From Myrica gale (taxonomy: Eukaryota; Streptophyta; Magnoliopsida; Fagales; Myricaceae): a stretch of 64,000 bases of DNA. The notes beneath the pieces were generated by a model. It searched no databases. It was not told the DNA's origin and was given only the letters and a program-made list of their open reading frames with translations. The stretch is from assembly GCA_963930655.1 (NCBI GenBank), contig OZ005601.1, positions 15,306,001 to 15,370,000 on the forward strand, in the 5' to 3' direction. The position numbers and the translations under genes were made by a program. This document shows, in pieces, positions 10,946-22,273 of the stretch; the stretch's first letter is position 1, and each line of letters opens with the position of its first letter.

Positions 10946-11679
10946 TTCTCTTGTAGAATGGAGCAACAAACGGTGTTTGGATGAAACTTGCCTATCAAGA
11001 AGGCTTGTGACATTTGAGGACAAATGCTAAGGGGAAACCTTTGGTAACATCTAAATCCTTATTTGTGAATAAATTTTTAAATTGTTGGCTAATTAAATTC
11101 TATGATATTTTCTTGGTTGTTAAATTTTATAAATGCAAATGTACTTATCTTTCACATATTTTCTTGCATTTATCAAAGTGGAAAATCTATAAGCTATCTC
11201 TTTTAAAAAATCCTGATCTTTGATAAGTTTTTGTGTGCTTAAACTTTCTTTGGTTGATAATTACTTTTAAATTGTCATTGGTAGCTAAGAGGTTGGTACA
11301 AACCCACTCGGTGGGATACTATCGTAATAGCGATGGACTCTTGAGTTCTGTTAGACATCCTCTATACCATGCCAAAGAGATCGTCACTTAAAACCCAAAC
11401 TTGATCTTTTGGATGAAAAATGAACTTTTAAATTCTATCAATGCATATTTGGGGACATTTGTATCCTTTGTCTTTTTGATGTGACAAAGGGAGAGAAATG
11501 TGCTAATAGTTTTGATGACTATATATTCTCCTTTTTTATTTGGATTATGTTTTGATTGTATTACTATTTATGAATCCAAATGGCTATTACTAATACTTTG
11601 TCTCCAAGTTTTAAATGTTTGTCCAATTGCAAAAGATAGGGGGAGTCATCCCAAAACTATCAATTTATTGTCATCATCA

Positions 11680-11692
11680 AAAAGGGGGAGAT
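11680..11692 (+). other. Polypurine tract of the Sirevirus-like element
   Basis: AAAAAGGGGGAGAT lies directly before the TGTTGG start of the 3' LTR. A second purine/G run, 'GATAGGGGGAG', occurs at 11635-11645 upstream. Several polypurine tracts before the LTR fit this copia lineage. Confidence 0.85.
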
Positions 11693-12931
11693 TGTTGGCT
11701 TTTGTGCACAATCGAGATTTTGATGATTTCAATAAACGGATCAAGTTTATAAAGTGGACATCTTCAAAGACAAAGACGACTTGATAAAAGAGCCAAAGAC
11801 TTGAAGAAAGAAGAACAAGAAGATGCAAAGAGCTCAAAGTGAAGATTCAAGACCTTAGGGTATAATCCTTGTAACTCTTTATTTCACATTTGACAAGGAT
11901 TTGAATCACACATTTGCATATCTTTCAAAACGTGCATAAACCGTTTTACCTTTTGTTTGAAAGATTAAAATATTTTTTAAAGGTTTCAAAACACTCCAAA
12001 TATACTCCCAAACCCTTCATATACTTATGGGAAGTAAGTCTTTAAAATTTGGTGTTTAAAAGTGGTCAAAAACATGGTTTTAAATGAACCGGTCGATGAA
12101 CTTTTTGTAGCGGTCGAACTCTACATGAAGCGGATGATCTTGACAACATTCAAATTTATGACCGTTGGACAACGGCTACTTGAACCGGTCGACCGGTACA
12201 TGAAGCGGCCGACCGGTACAACTATAAAATTGTCAAATCGACCCCTAACGGCTAGTTTTCACATGTGGTCTATAAATACACCTTCATTTAATCTAAAATG
12301 AAAAACCAACGACCACATATCATTTGTATAGCTTGAGAATTATTCTAAACCTTCCTATTTCATATTTCTCATATCATTCACAAAATTTACACTTTCACAT
12401 CCTTGTCTTTGTGTGAATCAAGAGATAGAGCTTTCCACTTTTATATCTACTCTTTGAGCGAGTCTTGTTCCTCAATCTACCTATCAAAAGAGGTGTTTCC
12501 TTTAGTGATGTTGTTCACTAAAGAAGAAGCTTTGAGAGTGTATATCTCAAGCATGGTGAGGTTGTGAGTGGTGAGCCAAAAAACCACTTGGGTGAGTTTG
12601 AGTGTTGATCCCGGGAAAACACTTGTACGGTTCACTAGCACCCGGAAGCTAGTGTGTAAAGCTATTGAAGATAGTGGAAAACCTCATGGCTCGGTGAAGG
12701 AGCTTGAGGGGTGGATGTAGGCGGGTTTGCCGAACCACCTAAAAAATCACTTCTTTGTTTTCTCTATCCCTACTCTTTACATTTAGCACTAACATACTTG
12801 TTATATCATTATACTTGTGCTAAATTAGTATTTACTTTGCAAACACGGTTTTGAGGGATTGATATTGAAAAGTTTAGAAAACCAATTCACCCCCCTCTTG
12901 GGTTGCCTTAATCCTGAAACTAGGACTCACA
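11693..12931 (+). repeat. 3' LTR of the Sirevirus-like element
   Basis: Starts TGTTGGCTTTTGTGC and ends GGACTCACA, directly followed by the GTATC target copy. It contains a cluster of CCGGTCGACC-like palindromes (12088-12215). The same LTR family occurs alone at 30105-31360. Confidence 0.92.
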
Positions 12932-13676
12932 GTATCTACACAGAAGCAATTTTTGATATGTTCCAAAGTGAGTTCGAGAAGTCATTGATGGTGATTGTTG
13001 ATACTCTTCAGCAAAATGGACTAATTCGTGAATATACCGTTCACAGTTATAATGACCCTAGACAACATATAGTTACGTCTTCGAGTAACTTGATTTCATG
13101 TAGTTGCAGAACTTTGAATTTGTTGGAATTCTATGCAGTCATATCTTGAAAGTACTTGATGGGATGATGATTCCGGAGCAATACATAATGAAGAGGTAGA
13201 CCAAGACCGCAAGGGCTGGAATTGTGGTCGATGTTCATGGGTGTGAAGTACAAAATGATCCTAAATTAGAAGTGAGTGCTTGTTATAGAAACTTGTGCAA
13301 AACATATGTTAGATTGATGGGTAAGGCTGCTAAATGTAAAGAATCGTGTGATTTCCTTGCAAGCCATGTAAGTGAGTTAAGTGTAAAGGTGGAAGAATTC
13401 TTGAATGCGCAATGTCTAGATAAAACAATGATGTCTTCCTTAAAAACCTGTGACAAAGGGGGCAAAAATGGCATTGGGAGCACAATGTGCATGTCTGTAA
13501 AAGGTTTAAAGAAAAAAGAAGTCATGCAACGTGGCAGGAAACAGATCCAAAGTTGTCTTGAAAAAGGACAAAACAAAAGGAGATGCAAAGCTGTCCAAGT
13601 TCCCCCAAACCTGCCATAACCTCCCCAGCTACATGTGTTCCATTATTGCAAAATGAATTTGAGGTATTGCTTAATC

Positions 13677-13882
13677 CACAGGCGGAGGGAGGGGGGCGAA
13701 CAGGGGCCATTGCCCTGGTTGGCTCCCTCCAAAAAAATTTTTTACACGTTGATTGTAAGGCTTGCCCCCTTAATGCCCACTGAATTTCAGACCCCCCCTT
13801 GAGCCCAAGCAGCCCACCCCAGTCGCTTTGAATTTTTTTAGGAGTTTGCCCCCCATTGATTGTAATGCTGGCTCCACCACTG
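13677..13882. mobile_element. hAT-type MITE, 8-bp TSD
   Basis: A 206-bp element whose ends are CACAGGCGGAGGGAG and CTGGCTCCACCACTG, imperfect inverted repeats of the common plant GGCGGAG/CTCCGCC type. It is flanked by a perfect 8-bp duplication GCTTAATC (13669-13676 and 13883-13890). It is non-coding and sits just 3' of the FAR1-related remnant. Confidence 0.82.
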
Positions 13883-13890
13883 GCTTAATC

Positions 13891-16282
13891 GCATATGTTT
13901 ATATTAACATTGTGGTTATTACTGGATTTGTGTTTTGTAGAATTTAAGTCAACTAAATCCCGCACACGGAAGCAATAATGGAAATGTGTAATCTATGCAT
14001 TATCAGTGAAAGAAAACTACTACTTGCTGCGTTAAGGTACATAATACATTTTTGTGGCTCCTTTTTTAAGTTTACAACTTATTTTAAGTTTGACTTTAGT
14101 TTCTTTAATATGACAAATTTTAGATATTTCAAGGAAAAAAAAAAGATGGAAGGAGGGAGAATACTTTTGGTGATCAAATTCGAGCAAAGTTATCTTTTGA
14201 TGTCCATGTTGTTGTTATAAGAGAAAAAGCAATGTTTTGAGGAACATGTGTTTTGGGCTATTATATTTGGTTATCAAATTTGAGCAAAATTATGCTTGGA
14301 TGTCAATATTATCAAAATAAGCATCATTTCATTAATAAAATATCTAATACAATGTCAACAGGCATACCCCTATAACTATACAAATGAAAAAACAATGGAA
14401 CAAAGAATACAAGATTTAATAACGGTTTGCAATTCATGACTACATTTTGTAATTTCCCAGAATTGTCCTTACTACCAGCAATCATCGTTCTTTTATTCAT
14501 GACTGGTATACAAGCTGCATTTTATGATGAATTTCAGCCTTTTACCCAGAGTTGCCCTTTCCAAAGTTGTCCTTACTACCAGCAATCATTCTTTTATTCA
14601 TCTCTAACAATCCTTCTCAATCTTGGCTATTTAGAAGTTATTATCTGTAAGGACATTCCTTTCAATGAACATAATCAACCCTTTACAACTGAAGCATCGC
14701 TACTTGGAAACAAAGATATTGTTCTTTGAGCTGGAACTCCTGGAACTGGAGTTGTTGATGGGCTCACCAAAAAAATCTGCCAAATATTGGTGTACAATAA
14801 ATATGAATCAAATAGTTGTAGATACGCAAAGAAGACATAGTATATTTGTTCATACTGGTAAAGCAATGAAACAGAGTACTTTCATAGCACAAAAGAAGTA
14901 TTTGAAGCTGTGGAAGGAAAGTTGAAAATTGTAGTCACTTCTTTCCATGTTCTCTCCCTAATGAAGCATTTTCTCATACAAATACTGTGCAACAACCAAA
15001 TTCATCAACTTACTCTCTCATAGAATAGGCAGTAATCAATCTTATTGTTAACCACAAAAAACACATATTAAAAGATAAAAGAGAATTTTCGATTCAGAGA
15101 AATGTGAAACAAAGGACCCTATACGACCAGTTCTCTATCTTGTTGATTTTTCCATTTTGTTCAATAAAGTCAATCTCTACTCTAATAGAGGGGAACAAAA
15201 AAATGATAAGATATATCAGAAGAAATATGTAAAAAAAAACAAAGATTTACGAATAAGAGTGCTTATTGGTGGTATTGAAAACGGCCAACCTAAGAGCCCA
15301 AATGTCGAAGAAGCCGAATCAAACGGAGGCCAAATGAAGTAAATCCATCAGCATTGACCACCATCCTAAAACTTCATTCTTCTCTTCCTTTCCATCCCCT
15401 TCTCTCAGCTCATCTAGATTTTTTTTGTTATAAGTAATCAAGAAGGAGAGGGGAAGAAGATATTTGAGAGAGGGAGAATAGAGACTCAAACGAAGGGAAT
15501 CATTTGGCGTTAATGTGTTTCTATGTTGTTAACAACAACGTGAGTGTTTTAATTGGTTTTTTCAATGATGGAGTGATGTGGCAGTGAATTGATCATTGGA
15601 TTTAATGAAGGACATTTGGCTTCCATCCCTATAAAAAACACAGCGAACTGCTGCAGAATAAACTGCAACAGAGCCGATCCCTTTCGAACAAATCGCCTTT
15701 TCCATAGTGACACATTTTGAATCCTCATTTTATTCTCTTGTTTATTTAGAGTTTAAGGGGATGTTAGAATAATATATTTTATATTTGTTCCAGGAATAGT
15801 TGGAAAGTGAGTTACTTGTATATTTCGATCCTATAAATAGTCTCTCTATAAATTTAGGTCATGCATTGAAATCAATATTTTATGAAAATTTTGGGAAAGA
15901 TGTGAAAATGGAAATACATTAAAGTTTTCTTGAATTTTGAGAGAGAGTAGTAGAATTTTAGGGAGTTAGTGAAATGATTTTAGTTTTCTTGAATTATATT
16001 TTAATGGAAAGAAATGATTTAATGGGGGAGAAAAGAAAATTTTGATTGATTTATTTATTTACTAAAATTTTGAGTTAATTATATTTGTGAATGAAAATTT
16101 TGGAGTGGAGAGAATTCTGGTCAAAATTTTTGTTTAAAAGCATGTCGTAATATATCGAGTTAGGAGAATAAAAATGTAACAGGTTTGGATGGCGAACCGT
16201 CTCCGAAGCTCTGAATAGGAGTGGGTAACGATATCGGTGGCATTAATTGGTGGAATGTGCTAATGCTGGTACTAGAACTGGA
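13891..16282. other. Intergenic DNA with local near-duplications
   Basis: No gene recognised. Two small tandem-like duplications are visible: about 48 bases at 14165-14212 repeated in altered form at 14266-14313, and 'TGTCCTTACTACCAGCAATCAT' type sequence at 14464-14487 and again at 14569-14592. Short frames at 14427-14925 and 15157-15342 carry no motif I know. Confidence 0.5.
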
Positions 16283-16975
16283 TATGGGTGGTTAACGGTA
16301 GTGTAGGTGACGGTTTGGTGAAAATCTTCACCGTCACCTCAATTGACGGAATCACATAATTGACACCGCCACCGCACCGCTGAGGCACAATAACCGCTCT
16401 TGCCAGTGATGGTATTAACGGTAACGGTTATACGGTAACCGCTTAAACCGTATAACTATTGTGCCAAAAAAAATGACTTTCTCCTTGGACTTTTTCATTT
16501 TTTTCACTGTTTTGAGCTGCTTAAATTTTCAACATAATATCATAATAATAATCATATCAAATGGACAAATATCATAACATATTCAAACATAATATCATAA
16601 TCATTAATAATCATAACAAATATAATAAGTTGTCCAAAAGTTCAACATAATATCATATTTAAATATAAATACTAAAATCTAATAAAAGTGTCCAACAATG
16701 TGATATAAACCAACTAACATATTTCAACAAAAGTCCAACAAAAGTATGTCACATAATCAATAATCATCTCAAGTCTCAACTAGGAGTGGTTAACGGTAGT
16801 GTAGGTGACGGTTTGGCGAAAACTGTCACCGTCACCGTAAATTGACGGAATCACATATTTGACACCGCTACCGCACCGCTAAAGCACAATAACCGCCCTT
16901 ACCGGTTACGGTACCGGTAACGGTGACAGTTTTAGCGGTTAAAACGGTTACCGCTGGTGCAAATGAACACCCCTA
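16283..16975. mobile_element. Non-autonomous hAT-type element with duplicated ends
   Basis: A 693-bp element from TATGGGTGGTTAACGG to GAACACCCCTA, flanked by a perfect 8-bp duplication GAACTGGA (16275-16282 and 16976-16983). Its first ~180 bases (16283-16462) and last ~195 bases (16781-16975) are close copies of each other in the same orientation. Each is rich in GGTAACGG/CCGTTACC and in ACCGTCACC palindromes, around an AT-rich core. It has no coding capacity. Confidence 0.82.
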
Positions 16976-17353
16976 GAACTGGATATCGAAATTTCATTAA
17001 AGACAAATTCAAGCGAATTAGTCAGATTTGGGCCCAATACCACCTTGGTCATGGCCCATTCCGCTTGAATTTAAAGCATAAGAAATTTCCAAATTTACAT
17101 AACGGCAAACCCTAAACATTTAAGCATCAAATTTTCAATTCCTCTCACAATCCATATTAGTCATAATAACAATTAAACCAATAGAATTTAACGTTAATTA
17201 CAAAAATCTCATAGTTCTGGCACCGATCGAGTATCGAATCGAAACCCTAACACCAGAATTACATAGAAAATAAAAGTGTTAGTGTGAAATTTGAATAGAA
17301 GAAATAATCCTCCCAAAAAATATTGCAACAAATAAAACAATAGGATTTGAATC

Positions 17354-17999
17354 TAAGGGTGGGCATATATTCCACTTCAAATCGGAATTTCTAGTTCCGA
17401 TACCGGAACCGGATCCCATTTTAGGAAAATTCTGGAACCGGAACCAGAAATTTCGGCGGAAATACCGGAATTTCTAATTCCGGTATAATTTTTTAAAATT
17501 TCAAAATTTTTTCTAATTTAATTTAGAGTTTGTCTCTTTCAATTTGGATTATTTGATTAATGTTTAGTTGTTTACTTATTTCTATGATTAATTATTTTTT
17601 TAGTAGCTTTTTTGTATATTAAATTTAGAGTTTATTTTGACAGTGTTTATTTTATTTTGAAATGTAGTTGTTTAGATGTAATTTTAATTTAGAGTTTAAT
17701 TTGGAATCCTGAAATAGTGAAATATTGTTTTGGAATTTAGTTGTTTAGTTGTAATTTTAATTTAGAGTTATTTTGCCCACAAAACACAACTCAAAAAATT
17801 CATTTTTGGGTCAATGAGCCCAAATTAAATCTGTCTTTTTAGGCTCATATAAGGAACTGGAATTCCGGAATGGTTTCTTTCGAAAATTCCAGTTCCAATT
17901 CAAGTTCCGTTCCGGTTTATTCCGGAACGGAACCAGAATACAAATTTTGATTCCAGCGGGTACCGGAACCGGTTACGTTCTTTCTAGTGCCCACCCTTA
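17354..17999. mobile_element. Non-autonomous hAT-type element, 12-bp TIR
   Basis: A 646-bp element bounded by the perfect inverted repeats TAAGGGTGGGCA and TGCCCACCCTTA. It is flanked by an 8-bp duplication TTTGAATC (17346-17353 and 18000-18007). Subterminal DNA is full of CCGGAACCGG/TTCCGG-type repeats, as is common for hAT ends. The core is AT-rich and non-coding. Confidence 0.88.
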
Positions 18000-18007
18000 T
18001 TTGAATC

Positions 18008-18931
18008 GTTCATCCGCCAACCAACAAGTAAAAGAGGATTGAGGGAGTGAGAGCCGTGAGAACCGACAGCCAGAGATTAGGGCTATATAGAGAGAGAGAG
18101 AGAACTAGGAGGCGAAGAGAGACGCGAACGCGAAGTGAGAGGAGGTAGGGAGGTGAAAAGTCGAGGTTGAGAGATAACGAGAGAGTAAATGTGACCTGAA
18201 ATTGTGAATCACTCAAAGATTAAAACCCTAGACTAGAATTTTTTTTTTAATTTGAGTATCAAAACTCAAATTTTTACAAAAATAAGAAACAGCAGAATTG
18301 GAAATTTTCGTGCATCTCGGTAAAAACTTTGGTTCCGCCTCCTGTTCTGCGTAAGGGTTTCAGTTTGGATGCCGATACTAGTTGGCTACCATGCCGAAAC
18401 TGGATACCGAAACTAGAGCTGAAATTCCGGTTCCGGCTGAGATTTTGCCTACCTTAGCTCTGAACTACCGCGGCCTTTAAATTTCGTTAATCTCTCATTC
18501 CCGCTTCCTCTAGTTTAATATTTATTTATTCTATTTTCTACCCAAAACGAAGTGCTCCAAGTGGAAATTGCATGTAACGATTTGGAAAGAGATATTTTGG
18601 TCCTCTGGAGAGAAAGATAACGTGATAAAGGCTTTTGGCAGAGCAGAGGTCCGACCTGGAGACTCCTATCCAATCAAACACCATAAAATGCCTATCCTGC
18701 ACACTATCCAGATGAAAAGAAATGAGTGGTTCTCCAGCGCTAACTTGGGCGAAGACGGATCTCCACTTTTCATTTCAAAATTATCACTCTCCAAGACTAT
18801 TAAACGCAGGGGAAAAAAAGAGGATCAAAGAAACAATTTAAAACTCTCCAGATTGTATTCGTTCTCCATTTTCGCTTTCCAGTTGCTTGTGAAACTCTCA
18901 AGAGACAAAACCCGTTGGGGGTTCAGGAATC
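18008..18931 (+). promoter_or_regulatory. Upstream region of CURT1B
   Basis: No other gene is evident. There is a short GA microsatellite at 18090-18104. A CCAAT-type sequence (ATCCAATCAAAC) lies at about 18669-18680, and a CT-rich stretch at 18855-18900, before the start codon, is plausible 5' leader. No clear TATA box can be fixed. The ORF at 18568-18984 overlaps the CURT1B start in another frame and is not credible. Confidence 0.45.
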
Positions 18932-21119
18932 ATGGCCTCAACCTCATCCACACTAACACTCTCCTCCTCATCGACCCTTGTTGATGGCAAGGCTCCGCGC
19001 CAATCAGGTGCTGCATCACCACAATGTGTGACGCTCCCTACACTGCCCCCACCTCCCATGCAGTCTCAGAACCGACCAGGGAAGACCGCTGGTTACTGTG
19101 AGTCAATCACATATGCATATTGAAGCTAGTATAATGCAGACTAGAATCTGAGAATTTATAGGTATCTGTAGGTTCATGATAATAGTTATTTGGTCTTCAT
19201 GCTTTCAGGCCGTAAGATTGCTCGCAAAGTCGTGGCCATGGCCACTGGGGAGGCACCGGCAGAAGTTGCAGCAACTGAGCTGCCAGAGATTGTCAAAACA
19301 GCTCAAAAGGCTGTAAGTGTCTCACACTTTTCTGATCTGTTATTCGCTTTTTGCTTTTATTTTTCGGGTAAGAGAATTCGATAAGTTCTGTTCAAAAAAT
19401 TCATTGCATTGGTTCCATTTGCTGCACAGTGGAACAAAGTTGAAGATAAGTATGCAGTGACTTCACTTGCGGTAGCTGGCGCGGTTGCGCTGTGGGGCTC
19501 CTCTGGGATGATCTTGGTGAGCTCCTCGAAATGCTCATTCAGTCCTACCTGCTATCATCCCTCAATTAGTCTTGCGTTTGGGAATCTTTTATTGAATCTC
19601 TACCTTACATGACAAAGTTGAAAGCTTTCTGAGAGATGGGTGTATCACTTGTCACAGGCGATTGATAGGCTTCCTTTAGTTCCTGGGGTTCTTGAGCTTG
19701 TGGGTATTGGCTATACGGGGGTAAGTTGAACATGCTTTCCTGCTGCTTTTTTGTTACAGTTTTCGTTCAAACCATAAATTAAGCTATTAAGAACTTAAAC
19801 AACCGTTTTCATTGTCTTTCTCTCTAATAATGTTGTACTGCTTAGGTATCCCAGTAATCTCTGTTCATGATCTTGATCACATTTGATCAGGGTCCTTGCC
19901 CCCTCAAATAACTCAAAATTTCCTTATCTAATTGCTTTTTCAAAGAATGGGTGACAAAACTCTTTCTAGATTGAGTTTCGATAGAATGAAAGATTTAAGC
20001 CGATTTAGCATTGTGGAATCTTATTATGTTTTTAGTGTCTGAGCTAACTCAATCACCGTGATTATGAATTTTGGTTGTATTATTATATTTCCCAATCTCC
20101 ACGCATTTTAACATCGCCTTCTTCTTTCCCTCCTTTTACACGATATGATAAACACTTTCTCCAACACTTGAATAGGGAAAAACAGTCTCTTCTACTTGTT
20201 CCCACCTTTTACAATTTCTCGGTTTCTTGAGAGAGTTTTACTCAGAAGTCGCTCATGAATATGCTTTGAGGAAAAATCGTAGAAATTGTAAGTGTGACTC
20301 AAAGAGACGTTCAAATAACACTAAATAAAAAAGTATTGGAGTTAGATTTTGATAGAATTATTAATATTTATGAAGATTAAAGTTTTATAGGTTTTTGGTG
20401 CAAAGATTAGTGAATAGTTTGAAAGATATTTAATTTTTATTGGAATTTGTAAAAAGGCGTAGAGAGGTATGATTTGATGCAATTGTTTAATAAAAAATTA
20501 TTGGAATTAGGTGAAAAAATATAGAGAAGATTTGTTATAATTTTTTTAAAAAAAATATTGAAGTTTGTGTGAAAAATTGTTGAAAATTGTATAAAAAATA
20601 TTGGTGTTTGTGTATGAATTTTTAATATTTTGGATGTTCCTTTTGCAAGTTTTGTTGAATACATTTATATTCTAAATTTTTTTTTGCAAACCAACATGCC
20701 CTTAGGTTAAACCATTATTTCATCCTTGAGATCTTCCAATTGTGTGCGCTAACGTTACCCGATAAGGCTATTGCACAAACTCATATTCCCCACTTCAGGA
20801 GCTGCAGCTGGTCTGAGCCAACAAAATTTTCTGGATACTATTATTTGATGCTTTCCCCTGTTCCTTATTCATCCACCTTTGTCTTTCTTTGCAGTGGTTC
20901 GCATACAAGAACCTGGTTTTCAAACCAGACAGGTAATTGTCGATTTCCTATTTGGACTCTGCCGCCCAAAAGAAAGCTTTTGTGCATGGCATCATACACT
21001 TTGTGAGATCCTCTGCTATGGTTAAACCATTATTTCATCCTGTACAATCGCTGAATTTCAGGGACCTGTTGATACAGAAGATAAGAGACGTATACAGAGA
21101 TGTACTCGGAAGCAGCTAG
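18932..21119 (+). CDS. CURT1B: CURVATURE THYLAKOID 1B, chloroplastic
   Basis: Six coding exons (18932-19097, 19209-19312, 19430-19516, 19658-19720, 20895-20932, 21062-21119), all joined by GT-AG introns, give a 171-residue protein ending in '...VLGSS'. The first ~55 residues are Ser/Ala-rich, a chloroplast transit peptide. Then come the 'ATGEAPAEVAATELPEIVKT' region, an amphipathic helix, two hydrophobic segments ('AVTSLAVAGAVALWG' and 'GVLELVGIGYTGWFAYKNL') and a basic C-terminal helix. This is the CURT1 layout; family members oligomerise at grana margins and bend thylakoid membranes. The protein was once called the PSI-P subunit. The start codon has the CATGG context and the full transit peptide. 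Intron 4 is long (1174 bp) and AT-rich. All splice phases fit, with no stop. Confidence 0.95.
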
Positions 21120-22079
21120 AAGACTCCAACAGTGAATGCTGCTGAGATGAGGGGAACTTTCTGGTTTGGGAGCAAGTGTCTCTAGCAGCATTATCATACC
21201 TTGTAACGATGGTTCCTTTTGTTTGCATAAGCTTCTAACCCACCTTTGTATGTAGTTATTACGTTACATTCCTCCATAGCGCCCATCCATTTTCACTATC
21301 ATCTCTCCGTTGTTACATGGAAAGAACTACTTAGTAAAATCATAATACCTAGATTTGGCAGACCTCGAGTTTACGACAAAATCTTCTTTCAACTTGTATG
21401 TTGTTTCCCCTTTGATTTAAGCTATAAGAGAATTTATCCACTTCATTCGGTGGGAAAGTACAGAGACATCTGAACATTGTGGAGAGACATCCACAAACAA
21501 AGAACTAGGTTTTAAACCAAGGTTTGAACCTTTTTTCAGGTGCAGACAACTATTGAGTCGCGACTAGGAGCTGCAACAAATCATCATGAATGGTTTAGAT
21601 ATGTGAGTTTAGATGGTTTTGGAGCATCAGTGGTATTTGTATATTGCAGCCTGCTGGCGGATAACATGTCAAACTCTGTGCATACAGAGCAAACTGAGAG
21701 GGGAAGCTAGCAACAGAAGCTTCACTAATATAGCAAGCTCTATATATGGGCTGTTATGACACCTAAACCCAATAAGAAATCATATTAAACTCACAGAAAA
21801 GGGTGCTTGAAGTTATACTAATGCGTCCTTATACTGTTGTCGACAAGAGTACGCCTTTGTTACCATAGTCTGAGTCTCAGTAGATCAAACACTTCCAAAA
21901 GGGTATTTGGTACAATCACCTTATATGGGTGGCGTGTTGATCTTGTGGAATTCGATAACCCAAGTATCAAGGACATAATGCTAATCAATCAAACCATAGG
22001 TAAATCTAGCTTCACATCCCAATTACCTAAATTCATGTGGCTTCCTCGCTTTTCCTCCCAAGTTTTGAGTTATCACTAA
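21120..22079. other. CURT1B 3' UTR and intergenic DNA
   Basis: The first ~150 bases after the stop should be 3' UTR. No strong poly(A) signal stands out. Nothing recognisable is present up to the MITE at 22080; the short + strand frames at 21246-21473 and 21837-22079 show no known motif. Confidence 0.5.
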
Positions 22080-22270
22080 GGTTATGTTTGCATAACAAAA
22101 TTTTAAAACCCTAAAATTTTATCATCATTATAAAACACTCTCTCTCCTCACTTTTTCATTCATTTTCATACACTTTTTCACTTTTTTACCAACTTTTTCA
22201 TTCTCTCTCATCACTCAACCCAATACCTAAAATTTTAACAACCCTATACTTTTACTTCTCAAACACAGCC
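22080..22270. mobile_element. Tourist/PIF-Harbinger-type MITE
   Basis: A 191-bp element with ends GGTTATGTTTG and CAAACACAGCC (inverted repeats with two differences) and a 3-bp TAA duplication (22077-22079 and 22271-22273), as made by PIF/Harbinger transposases. The core is AT-rich with many TTTTCA and CTCTCT runs and is non-coding. Confidence 0.75.
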
Positions 22271-22273
22271 TAA

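Larger units (their letters stand above)
8490..12931 (+). mobile_element. Sirevirus-like Ty1/copia element, gag only
   Basis: This is a complete insertion with two LTRs: 8490-9390 (901 bp) and 11693-12931 (1239 bp), both TGTTGG...ACTCACA. A 5-bp duplication GTATC flanks it (8485-8489 and 12932-12936). The primer-binding site TGGTATCAGAGC (complement of tRNA-Met) is at 9393-9404, and the polypurine tract AAAAAGGGGGAGA lies just before the 3' LTR. Only a broken gag is left; protease, integrase and RT are gone, so it is non-autonomous. The Gag type (UBN2, long coiled coil, knuckle, 'WVPKGT') points to the Sirevirus lineage. The LTR-length difference reflects rearrangement of the 5' LTR. Confidence 0.92.
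8231..13619 (+). pseudogene. FAR1/FHY3-related (FRS) gene, split by a copia element
   Basis: Two coding pieces, 8231-8489 and 12932-13619, join in frame when the copia element and one target copy are removed. The first piece holds the end of the MULE-type transposase domain ('TQLSESFNSRLRDYLKSDLD', then 'FFKHFERAIDDLRYNE'), hallmarks of FAR1/FHY3-type transcription factors. The second piece begins in the 'YTEAIFDMFQSEFEK' region. It then shows the SWIM zinc finger (CSC ... CSH) after a 1-base frameshift near 13100. A Trp codon is replaced by TAG at 13197-13199. Downstream, 13200-13619 is an open Lys-rich tail. Known family members are nuclear regulators in phytochrome A signalling. This copy is dead: 4.4-kb insertion, frameshift and stop. 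The N-terminal FAR1 domain is not seen. Confidence 0.85.

Noticed and set aside
14427..14925. Plus-strand ORFs downstream of the FAR1-related remnant
   Set aside because: They contain a local duplication, have no known motif and show no splice logic linking them to the remnant.
18010..18216. Minus-strand Leu/Ser-rich ORF upstream of CURT1B
   Set aside because: Produced by the GA microsatellite and purine-rich DNA; no motif and no partner exon.
18568..18984. 138-codon + strand ORF overlapping the CURT1B start
   Set aside because: It overlaps exon 1 in another frame and covers the probable promoter/leader; no similarity recognised.
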